From SAR202 cluster bacterium bin87 (lineage in GTDB: Bacteria; Chloroflexota; Dehalococcoidia; Lucifugimonadales; UBA3495), in assembly GCA_002238825.1 (NCBI GenBank), contig MPNC01000001.1:124001-188000 (forward strand): a stretch of 64,000 bases of DNA, in the 5' to 3' direction. A model generated the notes under the pieces. That model worked only from the letters and a program-made list of their open reading frames with translations. It made no database searches and was not told where the DNA came from. A program made the position numbers and the translations under genes. Below are positions 15,462 to 23,755 of this stretch, one piece after another (within the stretch, counting starts at the first letter, position 1; each line of letters begins with the position of its first letter).

Positions 15462-16541
15462 ATGAACCACGCAGTCCAGACGTCGCCGGAGAGCGCCAGC
15501 GCAATCTCCGGCCGGCGCATCTACCGCCAGATCACGGGACGGAAGTATCTCGTGTTGGGGGCGCTCACGGCCCTGCTGGCGTTCACGCTTATCCTTGACA
15601 TTTCTCTCGGCCCAGCCCGACTGGGCCTGCTGGAGGTGGCCTCCGCGATCCTTCGCCCCGGCGCCGCCGAGGTGACCACTCGTGTCATTGTCTGGGACAT
15701 CCGGATGCCAATGGCTTTGATGGCCGTGGTGGTGGGCGCCGCCCTGGCTGTGGCCGGCGCCGAGATGCAAACCATCCTGAACAACCCACTGGCCAGTCCC
15801 TTCACCCTCGGCATATCCGCTGCGGCCGGGTTCGGCGCCGCTTTGGCCCTGGTACTGGGCGTGAGCGTCATCCCCTTCGCCGGCGTGTTCCTGGTATCGG
15901 TGAACGCCTTTGTGTTCGCCATGCTGGCCTCCCTCACCATCTACCTGTTGAGCACCTTGCGCGGTGTGACCATCGAAACGATGGTGCTGCTGGGCATCGC
16001 CCTGGTGTTCCTGTTCAGCTCGCTGTTGGCTCTGCTCCAGTACATCGCGTCCGAGCAGGCGCTGCAGCAGGTGGTGTTCTGGACCCTGGGCAGCCTCGTC
16101 AAGGCCACCTGGCCCAAAATCGGGATCGCGTTCGTCGTGCTGGGAGTAACCGTGCCGGTGTTCGTCCGCCAGGTGTGGAGGCTGACCGCCCTGCGTTTGG
16201 GCGAGGAAAAAGCTCTCAGCCTGGGCATCAACGTGCGGGCGCTGCGGTTGCACGTACTGGTTTCGGTGTCGGTTTTGGCCGCCGTCGCCGTTGCATTCGT
16301 GGGCACCATCGGTTTCGTGGGACTGGTGGGCCCTCATGTCGCCCGCATGCTGGTCGGAGAAGACCAGCGATTCTTCCTGCCCACGTCGGCCATCGCTGGC
16401 GCACTGTTGCTCTCCGCCGCTTCCATAGTCAGCAAGTCGATAACCCCGGGCGCACTCTTCCCCATCGGCATCGTCACGTCATTGGTTGGCGTGCCGTTCT
16501 TCCTGAGCCTGATCCTGACCCGGCGGAGGCAGCTATGGTAA
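15462..16541 (+). CDS. FecCD-family ABC transporter permease
   Basis: A 359-residue inner-membrane permease of the FecCD/BtuC family. It has about nine to ten hydrophobic segments, and the family hallmarks VVVGAALAVAGAEMQTILNN, NPLASPFTLGIS and GTIGFVGLVGPHVARMLVG. The ATP-coupling loop lies in the last of these. It transports the ligand delivered by the upstream lipoprotein. The ATG at 15462 has GAGG seven bases upstream; a GTG two codons earlier is possible. Its last codons overlap the ATPase start (16535) by 7 bp. Only one permease gene is present, so a homodimer is expected. Confidence 0.95.
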   Translation: MNHAVQTSPESASAISGRRIYRQITGRKYLVLGALTALLAFTLILDISLGPARLGLLEVASAILRPGAAEVTTRVIVWDIRMPMALMAVVVGAALAVAGAEMQTILNNPLASPFTLGISAAAGFGAALALVLGVSVIPFAGVFLVSVNAFVFAMLASLTIYLLSTLRGVTIETMVLLGIALVFLFSSLLALLQYIASEQALQQVVFWTLGSLVKATWPKIGIAFVVLGVTVPVFVRQVWRLTALRLGEEKALSLGINVRALRLHVLVSVSVLAAVAVAFVGTIGFVGLVGPHVARMLVGEDQRFFLPTSAIAGALLLSAASIVSKSITPGALFPIGIVTSLVGVPFFLSLILTRRRQLW

Positions 16542-17362
16542 ACCGGCTGACCGTGGACGACCTCTCCTTCAGTTATGGGTCAACTCCAATCCTGAAGGGA
16601 ATTTCCATCAGCGATGTCGCGCCCGGGTGTATCACCGCCGTGATCGGCCCCAACGCGGCCGGCAAGACCACGCTCTTCAAGTGCCTGGCCGGCTTGCTGA
16701 AACCGCGCGGAAGCATCCGACTGGATGATGCCGAGCTGCGCGAAATGGGGGGCGCCAACGTTACGCGTCGGGTCGGCTATCTGCCCCAGGAAGGTCCCGT
16801 GAACGCGGTGCTGACGGTGTTCGAAGCGTTGCTCCTGGCACGCAAGCACACGATGTCCTGGCGGGTGAGCGACGACGACCTCGCCGTAGCCGGACAGGTC
16901 CTGCGAGATCTGGATATTGAGCACCTGTCGCTGCGGTATCTGAACGAGTTGAGCGGCGGGCAGAAGCAGATGGTCTCCATCGCCCAGGTGCTGGCGCGAG
17001 ACCCCCAGGTGATGCTGCTGGACGAGCCGACCAGCAACCTCGACCTGCAACGTCAGCTGGAGGTGCTCGACCTCCTTCGCTCGGTCACCGCCGTTCGGGG
17101 CATGATCACCCTGATCTCCCTTCACGATCTCAACCTGGCCGCGCGATTCGCCGACCATTTCGTGGTCATGACCGAAGGCAAGATCTACGCTTCTGGAGAT
17201 GCGGCCTGCGTTCTGACGCCCGGCATGCTCCGCGATGTCTATCAGGTCAACGCCAGCGTTCGCGTCGATGACGACGGCATCACGCAGGTGACGCCCATCA
17301 GTTCGGCCCGGACAAAGAACGGGGCGGTGGCGTCTGCTTCGCGCTTACCCAGTTTGGACTGA
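16535..17362 (+). CDS. ABC transporter ATPase (FepC/BtuD type)
   Basis: A 275-residue ATPase. Walker A is GPNAAGKTT, the Q-loop is LPQEG, the signature LNELSGGQKQMVSIAQ is intact, Walker B is VMLLDEPTSNLDL and the switch His is in ISLHDLNLA. It powers the importer. The ATG at 16535 is set by GGAGG just upstream and by the 7-bp overlap with the permease. The final codons (encoding LPSLD) lie inside the left arm of a large palindrome that runs to 17471, so the extreme C-terminus seems to come from a repeat element. Confidence 0.95.
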   Translation: MVNRLTVDDLSFSYGSTPILKGISISDVAPGCITAVIGPNAAGKTTLFKCLAGLLKPRGSIRLDDAELREMGGANVTRRVGYLPQEGPVNAVLTVFEALLLARKHTMSWRVSDDDLAVAGQVLRDLDIEHLSLRYLNELSGGQKQMVSIAQVLARDPQVMLLDEPTSNLDLQRQLEVLDLLRSVTAVRGMITLISLHDLNLAARFADHFVVMTEGKIYASGDAACVLTPGMLRDVYQVNASVRVDDDGITQVTPISSARTKNGAVASASRLPSLD

Positions 17363-17471
17363 GTTGTCATTGTGAGCGAAGCCTGGCAATCTCGTTGCCG
17401 GTGAAGTGGTCGCTGTGGCAACGAGATCGCCGCGTCGCTGCGCTCCTCGCGATGACAAACTGGGTACGCGC
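17341..17471. repeat. 131-bp composite palindrome overlapping the ATPase 3' end
   Basis: Outer arms GCGCTTACCCAGTTTG (17341-17356) and its near-complement at 17456-17471 differ at one base. Inner pairs TTGTCAT/ATGACAA (17364-17370 / 17452-17458) and ATCTCGTTG/CAACGAGAT are also complementary. The whole could fold into a long hairpin. Elements with TTGTCATTG...CGCTGCGCTCCTCGCGATGACAA recur in many bacterial genomes between genes. Here it probably also ends the importer transcript. Confidence 0.75.
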
Positions 17472-17581
17472 AGGGCGTCCGCTTCTTGACGTTCGGCCCG
17501 ATTGCCTTCAATATCAAGCCCGCCGGAACCGGCATTCCTGGACTGACAAAGCGCTCCGTGAGGCTTCGAGGAGAATTTCCA

Positions 17582-18391
17582 ATGGCTACCGTCATCGACA
17601 CCCACTGCCACGCCTCGCCCTACTGGTTCGAGCCGGTGGAAATCCTCATCGATGAGATGGAGCGCGCCGGCGTTGACCAGGCGGTCCTGACCCAGTTCTT
17701 CGGCGTGTTCGACAACAGCTATCTGATTGAGGCCGTCAAGCGCTTCCCCGGCCGTTTCGCCGTCATCGCCATCGCCGACCATACTCAGCCCGACGCCGTT
17801 GACCGGGTGGCCGAGCTCAAGGACCAGGGCGCGGATGGCCTGCGGTTCCAGTGCTCCTGGCGATCCCCCGGCGATGACCCGTTGGCCCTCTGGCGCAAGT
17901 GCGCCGAACTGGGCGTGGTCGCCAGTGTCATGGGTCCGGCGGAACACTACGCTGCGCCCGAGTTCGAGGAGATAATCCGCGAACTGCCCAATCTGAACAT
18001 CGTGATCGAGCACCTGGCCGGCGTCGGCGCGTTCTGGGGCCCGGGCCGCTCGGACACGGAAATTCCCATGGACGCCTACCGCCGGTCGCTGGAGTTGTCG
18101 AAGTACCCCAACGTGTACATGAAGATACCGGGCCTGGGTGAGTTCTGCCCGCGTCCCCAACCCTTCCGTCAGCCGATCCCCTTCGACAACATCCCGCCGC
18201 TTATCGAAATGGCAGTTGAGGCCTTCGGCGGCGACCGCCTCATGTGGGGCAGCGACTTCCCGCCCTCGGCCAACCGGGAGGGCTATCGCAACGCCCTGCG
18301 CTTCCCCATGGAGCTGATCGATTATCCCAACACGGAGGCGCGGGACATGGTCTTCGGCGGCACCGCGGCGAACCTCTGGGAGTTTCGTTAG
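17582..18391 (+). CDS. Amidohydrolase-2 family metal-dependent hydrolase
   Basis: A 269-residue TIM-barrel hydrolase of the amidohydrolase-2 group (related to 2-pyrone-4,6-dicarboxylate and aminocarboxymuconate enzymes). The N-terminal metal motif is VIDTHCHASP, a later histidine is in NIVIEHLAGVGA, and the C-terminal catalytic Asp is in LMWGSDFPPSAN. The ATG at 17582 has AGGAG eight bases upstream; the frame continues 32 codons upstream without a ribosome site. The substrate is unknown, likely an aromatic breakdown product. A small unknown gene follows after 77 bp containing a palindrome. Confidence 0.9.
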   Translation: MATVIDTHCHASPYWFEPVEILIDEMERAGVDQAVLTQFFGVFDNSYLIEAVKRFPGRFAVIAIADHTQPDAVDRVAELKDQGADGLRFQCSWRSPGDDPLALWRKCAELGVVASVMGPAEHYAAPEFEEIIRELPNLNIVIEHLAGVGAFWGPGRSDTEIPMDAYRRSLELSKYPNVYMKIPGLGEFCPRPQPFRQPIPFDNIPPLIEMAVEAFGGDRLMWGSDFPPSANREGYRNALRFPMELIDYPNTEARDMVFGGTAANLWEFR

Positions 18392-18422
18392 GCGGGCATT
18401 ACTCTGTTGGCACAATCATGTT

Positions 18423-18446
18423 GGGGGCGACTGATCATTCGCCCCT
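18423..18446. repeat. GGGGCGA palindrome, copy 1
   Basis: An imperfect 24-bp palindrome (GGGGCGAcTGATCATTCGCCCC) lies between two genes. The same unit appears in perfect form at 26344-26367. Confidence 0.7.
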
Positions 18447-18468
18447 ACCCATCACAGGAGGCGTCACA

Positions 18469-18990
18469 ATGCCACGATTTGCAGTTGATCTGAACACCGC
18501 AGACGGTCGCGCCAAGGTCGGCGGCCAACCGTGGCGCGTGGCTCCCGGCCTCGTGCCCGGCGAGCCCAACGAGGGACTGACCGCTCAAATCCTCGCCACG
18601 CCGGCCCGCCTGGCCGATTTCGATGACTCCGGATGGGACATCTGCGACAACGTCCGCCAGAGCCTGTCCGTAGGCTTCACCTTCGCCTGGTACAGAATCG
18701 CCGTCACCCTTCCCGAAACCATCGACGGTGTGAGCGTCGCCGGCTCCCGCGTCTGGTTCGAGACCAACTTCGACAACTACGGTGAAGTCTGGGTCAACGG
18801 CGAGATCGACCGTGCCTACGGCAGCATCGTCGGCCTGAACACGCCGCACCGCGTGGAAATCGCCGAGGTCGGCGAGCCCGGCTCCCAGTACGTCATTGCT
18901 TGCCTCTGTCTGAACGGCCCGCTGGCCGCGCCGCGCGGCGGCATCTTCATGCGCTTCGCCACCCTGGCCTTCGAGGCGACGGACAACTAA
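18469..18990 (+). CDS. Protein of unknown function, possible beta-sandwich domain
   Basis: I do not recognise the family of this 173-residue protein. It has no signal peptide or membrane segment. The pattern WYRIAVTLPETIDG, then VWFETNFDNYGEVWVNGEID, resembles the galactose-binding-like beta-sandwich found at the front of glycosidases. That pattern is suggestive only. It starts at an ATG with AGGAGG eight bases upstream and lies just after an amidohydrolase gene, with which it may be co-expressed. It might bind a sugar-like or acyl ligand, but no catalytic residues can be pointed to. Confidence 0.75.
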   Translation: MPRFAVDLNTADGRAKVGGQPWRVAPGLVPGEPNEGLTAQILATPARLADFDDSGWDICDNVRQSLSVGFTFAWYRIAVTLPETIDGVSVAGSRVWFETNFDNYGEVWVNGEIDRAYGSIVGLNTPHRVEIAEVGEPGSQYVIACLCLNGPLAAPRGGIFMRFATLAFEATDN

Positions 18991-19005
18991 AGCCGCAGAA
19001 CGCTA

Positions 19006-19014
19006 TGCTACGAT
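19006..19014 (+). promoter_or_regulatory. Extended -10 promoter for the DUF433/DUF5615 pair
   Basis: TGCTACGAT places a start site near 19021, about 51 nt before the ATG at 19072. Confidence 0.5.
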
Positions 19015-19071
19015 TACAGGGGTGGGTTATACGATCGGCCCCTGTTGATTGCGCGTACGGGAGGCCCTGTG

Positions 19072-19596
19072 ATGGCGAACTGGCAGCACTGCTCCGCGGT
19101 GGAACTCGACGCTGGAGGGTACGACGGACTGTGGGTATTCACGGGAACGGACCTCCCGTTGTACCGGCTTTACGAGCACCTAGCCTCTGGTGGCACCGTA
19201 GGTAGTTTCGCCGAGCAGCACAGCGTGGATGCCCAGCAGGCGGCGTACGTGTTGGAATACGAAGCCGAGGGTTTTCGCTCGGACCTGCTCATCCGTCCGG
19301 ATGGCGCGGGGGAAATTGCTCCAATTCCCGCCATAGAACCGACCGGCGACGAGATACCCGATTGGGGCAGTTGCACGGTGGTAGCACGAGCTGCTGGCAA
19401 AGTCAGCGGAGCGTGGGTATTCACCGACAGTCGCTTGCCGCTGAGGGCGATGTACTCCGAGTTGGCGGCCGGCACGACGATTGACGAATTTGTGGATTGG
19501 TACTACGGGAGCAAGGCCAAAGTGGTAGCCGTGCTGGAGCATGAGGCGAAGGCTTTACGTACGGAAATACCGACTGCCCATGCTCACACTGCTTGA
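19072..19596 (+). CDS. Tandem DUF433-like protein, probable antitoxin
   Basis: A 174-residue protein containing two copies of a DUF433-like helical unit. The first is at about residues 17-70 (GLWVFTGTDLPLYRLYEHLA then SVDAQQAAYVLEYEAEG); the second is at about 110-165 (GAWVFTDSRLPLRAMYSELA then SKAKVVAVLEHEAKALR). DUF433 proteins are normally single-unit antitoxins of DUF5615 PIN-like proteins, so the duplication is unusual. The ATG at 19072 has GGGAGG upstream. Its 3' end overlaps the next gene by 17 bp, as in toxin-antitoxin operons. It likely binds its own promoter and the downstream protein. Confidence 0.75.
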   Translation: MANWQHCSAVELDAGGYDGLWVFTGTDLPLYRLYEHLASGGTVGSFAEQHSVDAQQAAYVLEYEAEGFRSDLLIRPDGAGEIAPIPAIEPTGDEIPDWGSCTVVARAAGKVSGAWVFTDSRLPLRAMYSELAAGTTIDEFVDWYYGSKAKVVAVLEHEAKALRTEIPTAHAHTA

Positions 19597-19900
19597 CCAC
19601 AGTGTTCCCCAACCCTTGCGAGCATACCTGCCGGCCCACACCGTTCACACTGCCGAGCAACTGGGATGGGATCGCTTGCCCGATGGTGAGGTGATCACAC
19701 TGGCGGAGGAAGCGGGGTACGAGTTACCGATCACCTGCGACAAGGGCATCCGTTACCAACAAAATTTAGTCGGCAGAAACCTCTCGGTTCTTGTGTTGAT
19801 GTATAACAACTGGCGGTTGATCCGCGCCAGGGTTGATGCCATCACCGCTTCCATTAACGAAATGGGGGCTGGCGAACTTCGGGAGGTCACCATCATTTAG
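19580..19900 (+). CDS. DUF5615 PIN-like protein, probable toxin
   Basis: A 106-residue PIN-like protein. The pattern LTLLDHSVPQPLRAYLPAHT, then WDRLPDGEVITLAEEAGYEL and ITCDKGIRYQQNL, follows DUF5615 (Asp near the N-terminus, D-G-E-x-x-x-x-A helix, T-x-D-K-G strand). These acidic residues would form the nuclease metal site. The N-terminal FDE/FDN element common in the family is LLDHS here. It starts inside the upstream gene (17-bp overlap), and the two are clearly one operon. A 10-bp perfect palindrome follows its stop. Activity has not been shown for most members. Confidence 0.8.
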   Translation: MLTLLDHSVPQPLRAYLPAHTVHTAEQLGWDRLPDGEVITLAEEAGYELPITCDKGIRYQQNLVGRNLSVLVLMYNNWRLIRARVDAITASINEMGAGELREVTII

Positions 19901-19922
19901 GGGCGGGTCCACGACCCGCCCC
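19900..19922. terminator. Perfect 10-bp palindrome between convergent genes
   Basis: GGGGCGGGTC and GACCCGCCCC flank a 3-nt loop, starting at the last base of the DUF5615 stop codon and 29 bp before the stop of the minus-strand gene. No T-run is present. It could end both transcripts or be a repeat-family member. Confidence 0.5.
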
Positions 19923-19951
19923 AATGCTTTCTCCGCGAGCGACCGAGCCGC

Positions 19952-20698
19952 TTACGAAAGGTGCTGCCCGTAGAACTGGAAGATGCGCGGCCAGGCGGCG
20001 TTGGACGCTTCCACCGCGTAGCTGGGCCGGTCGACCGCAACGAACCCATGGCCGGCGTTGGGATAGATCTCGTACTCCCACGACTTGCCGGCGGCCTTGA
20101 TGGCCGCGTCGGTGGCCTTCACTTCGTCGACTGAGGGTCGTGCGTCATCCTCGCCGAAAATACCCAGCAGCGGACACGACAGGTCGGACACGAACTCAAT
20201 GGGAGCATGGGGCATGGCTGCCGTGGGAGGCTCGCTGTCCCGCGGGGTCACGCCGCCGCCCCAGCAGTCCACCGCCGCACTCAGGCCCTTGAGCTTGCAC
20301 GCGGCCAGGAACACCTGGCGTCCGCCGGAGCAGAACCCGATGATGCCCACCTTGCCGTTATAGTTGGACAGGTGACGCAGGTAGCTGATCGCGCCTTCAG
20401 CGTCGCCCAGGGTCCGGTCGTCGGGCATGCCGCCCGCCTCGCGGATGCTGTTGCTGTTGGCGACCGGGTCGTCGTGGCCCTCGCGATAGTGCAAATTGGG
20501 CATGATGGCGATGTAGCCGTTGTGCGCGAACATGCGGGCCATTTGCTTGCTGGCCTCGTCCCAGCCGGGCATGTGGTGGAACAACATCACCGCCGGAAAC
20601 GGGCCCTCTCCGAGAGGACGGGCCAGGTAGGCGTTGATGCCGTCGCCGTTGTGTCCTTCTACCCAGATGTGCTCGGCCATCATTCCTTGGTTGGGCAT
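19952..20698 (-). CDS. Dienelactone hydrolase family protein
   Basis: A 248-residue alpha/beta hydrolase of the dienelactone hydrolase family. The Cys nucleophile elbow is IGFCSGGRQ (G-x-C-x-G-G), the Asp is in GIFGEDDARPS and the His is in NAGHGFVAVD, so the triad is complete. The family opens lactones in aromatic degradation, but many members act on other esters. The ATG at 20698 has GGAGG nine bases upstream; the frame is open 29 codons further without a ribosome site. It is the last of a four-gene minus run beginning at 23749, though the 160-bp gap before it could hold its own promoter. Confidence 0.92.
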   Translation of the reverse strand: MPNQGMMAEHIWVEGHNGDGINAYLARPLGEGPFPAVMLFHHMPGWDEASKQMARMFAHNGYIAIMPNLHYREGHDDPVANSNSIREAGGMPDDRTLGDAEGAISYLRHLSNYNGKVGIIGFCSGGRQVFLAACKLKGLSAAVDCWGGGVTPRDSEPPTAAMPHAPIEFVSDLSCPLLGIFGEDDARPSVDEVKATDAAIKAAGKSWEYEIYPNAGHGFVAVDRPSYAVEASNAAWPRIFQFYGQHLS

Positions 20699-20858
20699 AA
20701 CGTGGTACCTCCGCTGCGAAAATGGTTTCTTGGTTAGCACATGCGTCCGGCCGGACCCGCGTTTGGCGCAGGTTCCGCGACGCACGAACGAAGATTACTA
20801 TCGGCCCTGCTGCAAGTCAAACGAGAAGGAGCGTCCATCTAGCACGCACAGCGTTCAG

Positions 20859-21635
20859 CTAACCCAGTCCCGCCTGCGTCAACAGCGCCCTGAGCATCCG
20901 CCCCATCTGCGCCTCGTGATACGACGCGAACGCGGTGAACTCCCGGAGGTTGCGGGCCGCTTCGCGCTCAGGATTAAATCGCTCACCCATGAGCTCGTAG
21001 TCGCCCGCCAACTCCCGGTTCCAGATGCGCAACTCGTCCAGCGTCAACTGCGGCTCAAACTGAAAACCGTAAGACACGCCGTAGCGGAACGCCATCGGGA
21101 AACGAACGTATCCGCCGTCCCGGCGCAGCATGGTGCCCTCGGCCAGCAGTGTTCCACCGGGCGGGACGGTGAACTGTTCCCCGTGCAGAGTGGGCGCCAG
21201 GGGGGTGTTGATCTCGCCAAAGGCAGGATCGGAGCGACCCGCCTCGGTGACGTCAATTTTTCGCAGCCCGAACTGGTACCCACCGGTGGGTGCCACTGCG
21301 CCGCCCAACGCCCGCGACAACAGCTGCGCACCCAGGCAAATGCCGACCACCGGCGTCGGTTCCCGGTTGCCCACGTCGCCGGTGGCGGCTGCTCGCAGGT
21401 ACGCCATCTCCTGTATCAGCGCCGGGTAGTTGTCGTTGGCCGACATCGGGCCACCCAATGCTACGATCAGATCCACGGCAGACAATTCCGGAGCGTCAAA
21501 TCTGTCGAAGTCTGGAGCGCACGCATACACCGGCACTGTAATCAGATCGAAGCCGGCATCGCGCAATATGACGGTGAAGTTGCCCCCGAGCGTTTCCACA
21601 GGATGGTGCTGGATGATCACTGCTCGCTTGGTCAT
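20859..21635 (-). CDS. Class I glutamine amidotransferase-like protein lacking the catalytic His/Glu
   Basis: A 258-residue GATase-1 fold protein, similar to GMP-synthase-like stand-alone amidotransferases. The nucleophile Cys is present (VVGICLGAQLL), as are ALGGPMSANDN and the LHGEQFTVPPG block. The family ending usually reads QFHPE; here it reads YGFQFEPQL, so both the catalytic His and the following Glu are replaced. Glutaminase activity is therefore doubtful. It may bind a small molecule or use another chemistry. Its ATG overlaps the Nudix stop by ATGA, showing coupling. Confidence 0.85.
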   Translation of the reverse strand: MTKRAVIIQHHPVETLGGNFTVILRDAGFDLITVPVYACAPDFDRFDAPELSAVDLIVALGGPMSANDNYPALIQEMAYLRAAATGDVGNREPTPVVGICLGAQLLSRALGGAVAPTGGYQFGLRKIDVTEAGRSDPAFGEINTPLAPTLHGEQFTVPPGGTLLAEGTMLRRDGGYVRFPMAFRYGVSYGFQFEPQLTLDELRIWNRELAGDYELMGERFNPEREAARNLREFTAFASYHEAQMGRMLRALLTQAGLG

Positions 21636-22159
21636 CCGGCGGTTGCTCCTCGGCGTGCCAAATCAGCCAACACCATCCGGTCCGTTGGGAACGCCAGCGG
21701 CTCCGGCGGCTCTTCCGGCGCAAACCACTCGACCTGGTCCAGGTCGTCCGAGGCGACGGTTTGCCCTCCTGTAACTGTCCCGTAAAACCAGATGCCGACG
21801 GTCAGCGAGGCCGGGTTGTGAAAGTTGGAATGCACCGTGCACACCTCACCAATTCGCACCACCAACCCCGTCTCCTCCTCGAACTCACGACGCGCGGCGT
21901 CCCGGATGTCCTCGCCCCACTCGACATAACCGCAGGGGATGCACCACTCCCCGACGTTGCCCCCGGCGGAACGCCGCCCCAGCAAGACTCGTCCCTGCTC
22001 GTCCAGCACCACCACTGCGACGCCCACCGCGGGATTGCGAAAGTGGACAAACCCGCACGATGCGCAGGACGGCCGGGGTAGCCCACCTCTAACTTTGGTG
22101 TCCAGCGCAGCCCCGCAGCGGGGACAGTAGCGGTAGTCAGGCGAAACGGAGTCCGGCAT
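21632..22159 (-). CDS. Nudix hydrolase with N-terminal zinc ribbon
   Basis: A 175-residue protein. A zinc ribbon at about residues 12-36 (YCPRCG, then PSCASCG) precedes the Nudix fold. The Nudix box is complete and runs from GYVEWGEDIRDAA through RREFEEETGLV. The ribbon plus Nudix layout resembles NADH pyrophosphatase NudC-like and related proteins, but the NudC-specific C-terminal motif is not obvious. It would cleave a nucleoside diphosphate linked to another moiety. Coupled by ATGA overlap to the following gene and 9 bp after the amidohydrolase. Confidence 0.92.
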   Translation of the reverse strand: MPDSVSPDYRYCPRCGAALDTKVRGGLPRPSCASCGFVHFRNPAVGVAVVVLDEQGRVLLGRRSAGGNVGEWCIPCGYVEWGEDIRDAARREFEEETGLVVRIGEVCTVHSNFHNPASLTVGIWFYGTVTGGQTVASDDLDQVEWFAPEEPPEPLAFPTDRMVLADLARRGATAG

Positions 22160-22168
22160 GAATGCGCT

Positions 22169-23749
22169 TCAGGTAGCCGCCCGGCCCCGCCGCAGCGCGC
22201 GACCCGGCAGCGCCCCCGTGTTTTCGCCCTGCTGGATCACCACTCTGCCGTTGACGATCACGTACTCGATGCCCACCGGGTACTGCTTGGGGTTCTCCTT
22301 GGTGGCCAGCGCCTTGACCGTGTCGGGGTTGAACACCACAATGTCGGCCTTGAACCCGTCGCGCAGCAGGCCGCGGTCCGGGATTCCCAACCTCTGCGCC
22401 GGGAAGGAAGTCATCTTGCGGATGGCCTCGGGCAGCCGCAGGTGCTTCTCGGCCCGCACGAACTCGGCCAGGACGATGGGGAAGCAGCCGTAGGTTCGCG
22501 GGTTGGGATATTCGCCAAACAGTATTGCGTCCGACGCGATCATGCCGTAGGGATGGGACACGAAGGCGTAGAGGGTCTGCGCGTTGGTGCCCAGCCCAAC
22601 CGTGCTGATGCCCAGGTTCTCGTCCAGCAACAGGTCAAACAGCGTGTCGGCCGGATCCTGCCCGCGCATCTCGGCGATGTCGGTGATGAGCCGGCCGTCG
22701 TAGATCTGGTTTTCCGGCTTGGTGAAGTTGGTCAGCCAGTTGTTGTCCAGCCGGCTCGGCGTGATCTCGCGTTTCATACGCGCCCGGTCGTCGGCGTCCT
22801 GCAGGGCCGCGATGAGTCGCTCCGGTCCGCCGTCCTTGGCCCAGTGGGGCAACCCGATGGTCGGGGTCGTGCCTGAGTAGGGGTAGGTGTAGCAGTCGAA
22901 GGTGCAGTCGATGCCCTCGGCCCGGGCGTCCTCCACCAGACCCAGGTGCCCCAGGTGACTGCCCACGCCGGACACCGATTGCCGGTAGTGAGTCAGGTGG
23001 ACCGGGATATCGCTGCGCCGGCCGATCTCCACCGCCTCGTGCCATGGCGCCAGGTAACCCTGGCTCAGCAGGCTGGCCCGGGTGTGCGTATGGTAGATGC
23101 CGCCCAGCGAGGCTGCCGTTTCGGACAGCGCCACCAGTTCGTCCGTGTCCGCGTAGGCGCCCGGCGGGTAATCCAGGCCCGTGGACAACCCCCACGCGCC
23201 CTCTTCCATGGCCTCCCGAACCACCGACTGCATGTCGGCAATCTCGCCGTCGGTGGCATCCCGCTGCTCCCAGCCCACGCTCCAGATGCGCACCGGAGAG
23301 TTGCCCAGGATATAGGCCATGTTGATGGCTACCGAGTCGTCGTACTTGCCCAGCAGGTCCGCCACCGTAAGCCAGTCCGCCGGCATGGGCGGATAGCCGT
23401 TCAGCCCCGCGTCCAGCCAGATGTACCGGTGCAATTCCTCCTGCGTCCTGAACGGCGCGTGGGAGATGCCGTCGATGCCCACCAGTTCGGTGGTCACGCC
23501 CTGCCGGACCTTCGGGTCGTGGTGCGGTTCGCCCAGAATAGTCAACCCGGCGTGGGAATGCAGGTCGACGAACCCGGGGCAAACCACGTGCCCGGTGGCG
23601 TCGATTACCCGCGCGGCGTTCTCGCGCAAGTCCGCGTCGTCGCCCCGGTGGATCGTCACCGTATCGCCCGTGACTGCCACCGCCGCACGAAACCCGGGGC
23701 TACCCGAGCCGTCAATCACCTGCCCGTTGGAGATCAGTAGGTCTATCAT
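22169..23749 (-). CDS. N-acyl-D-amino-acid deacylase-like amidohydrolase
   Basis: A 526-residue metal-dependent amidohydrolase of the D-aminoacylase group. The N-terminal beta-sandwich strand is IDLLISNGQVIDGSGSPGF and the metal site is CPGFVDLHSHAGL (HxH). Further catalytic positions are GLSTGLDYPPGAYA, HTHTRASLLS, HLTHYRQS and MIASDAILFGEYP (Asp). The C-terminal strand is KADIVVFNPDTV. Homologues remove acyl groups from D-amino acids or cleave related amides. The ATG at 23749 lies 6 nt after a consensus-like -10, so the mRNA is probably leaderless, which fits the absence of an SD. It heads a four-gene minus operon. Confidence 0.92.
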   Translation of the reverse strand: MIDLLISNGQVIDGSGSPGFRAAVAVTGDTVTIHRGDDADLRENAARVIDATGHVVCPGFVDLHSHAGLTILGEPHHDPKVRQGVTTELVGIDGISHAPFRTQEELHRYIWLDAGLNGYPPMPADWLTVADLLGKYDDSVAINMAYILGNSPVRIWSVGWEQRDATDGEIADMQSVVREAMEEGAWGLSTGLDYPPGAYADTDELVALSETAASLGGIYHTHTRASLLSQGYLAPWHEAVEIGRRSDIPVHLTHYRQSVSGVGSHLGHLGLVEDARAEGIDCTFDCYTYPYSGTTPTIGLPHWAKDGGPERLIAALQDADDRARMKREITPSRLDNNWLTNFTKPENQIYDGRLITDIAEMRGQDPADTLFDLLLDENLGISTVGLGTNAQTLYAFVSHPYGMIASDAILFGEYPNPRTYGCFPIVLAEFVRAEKHLRLPEAIRKMTSFPAQRLGIPDRGLLRDGFKADIVVFNPDTVKALATKENPKQYPVGIEYVIVNGRVVIQQGENTGALPGRALRRGRAAT

Positions 23750-23755
23750 GGTCGG

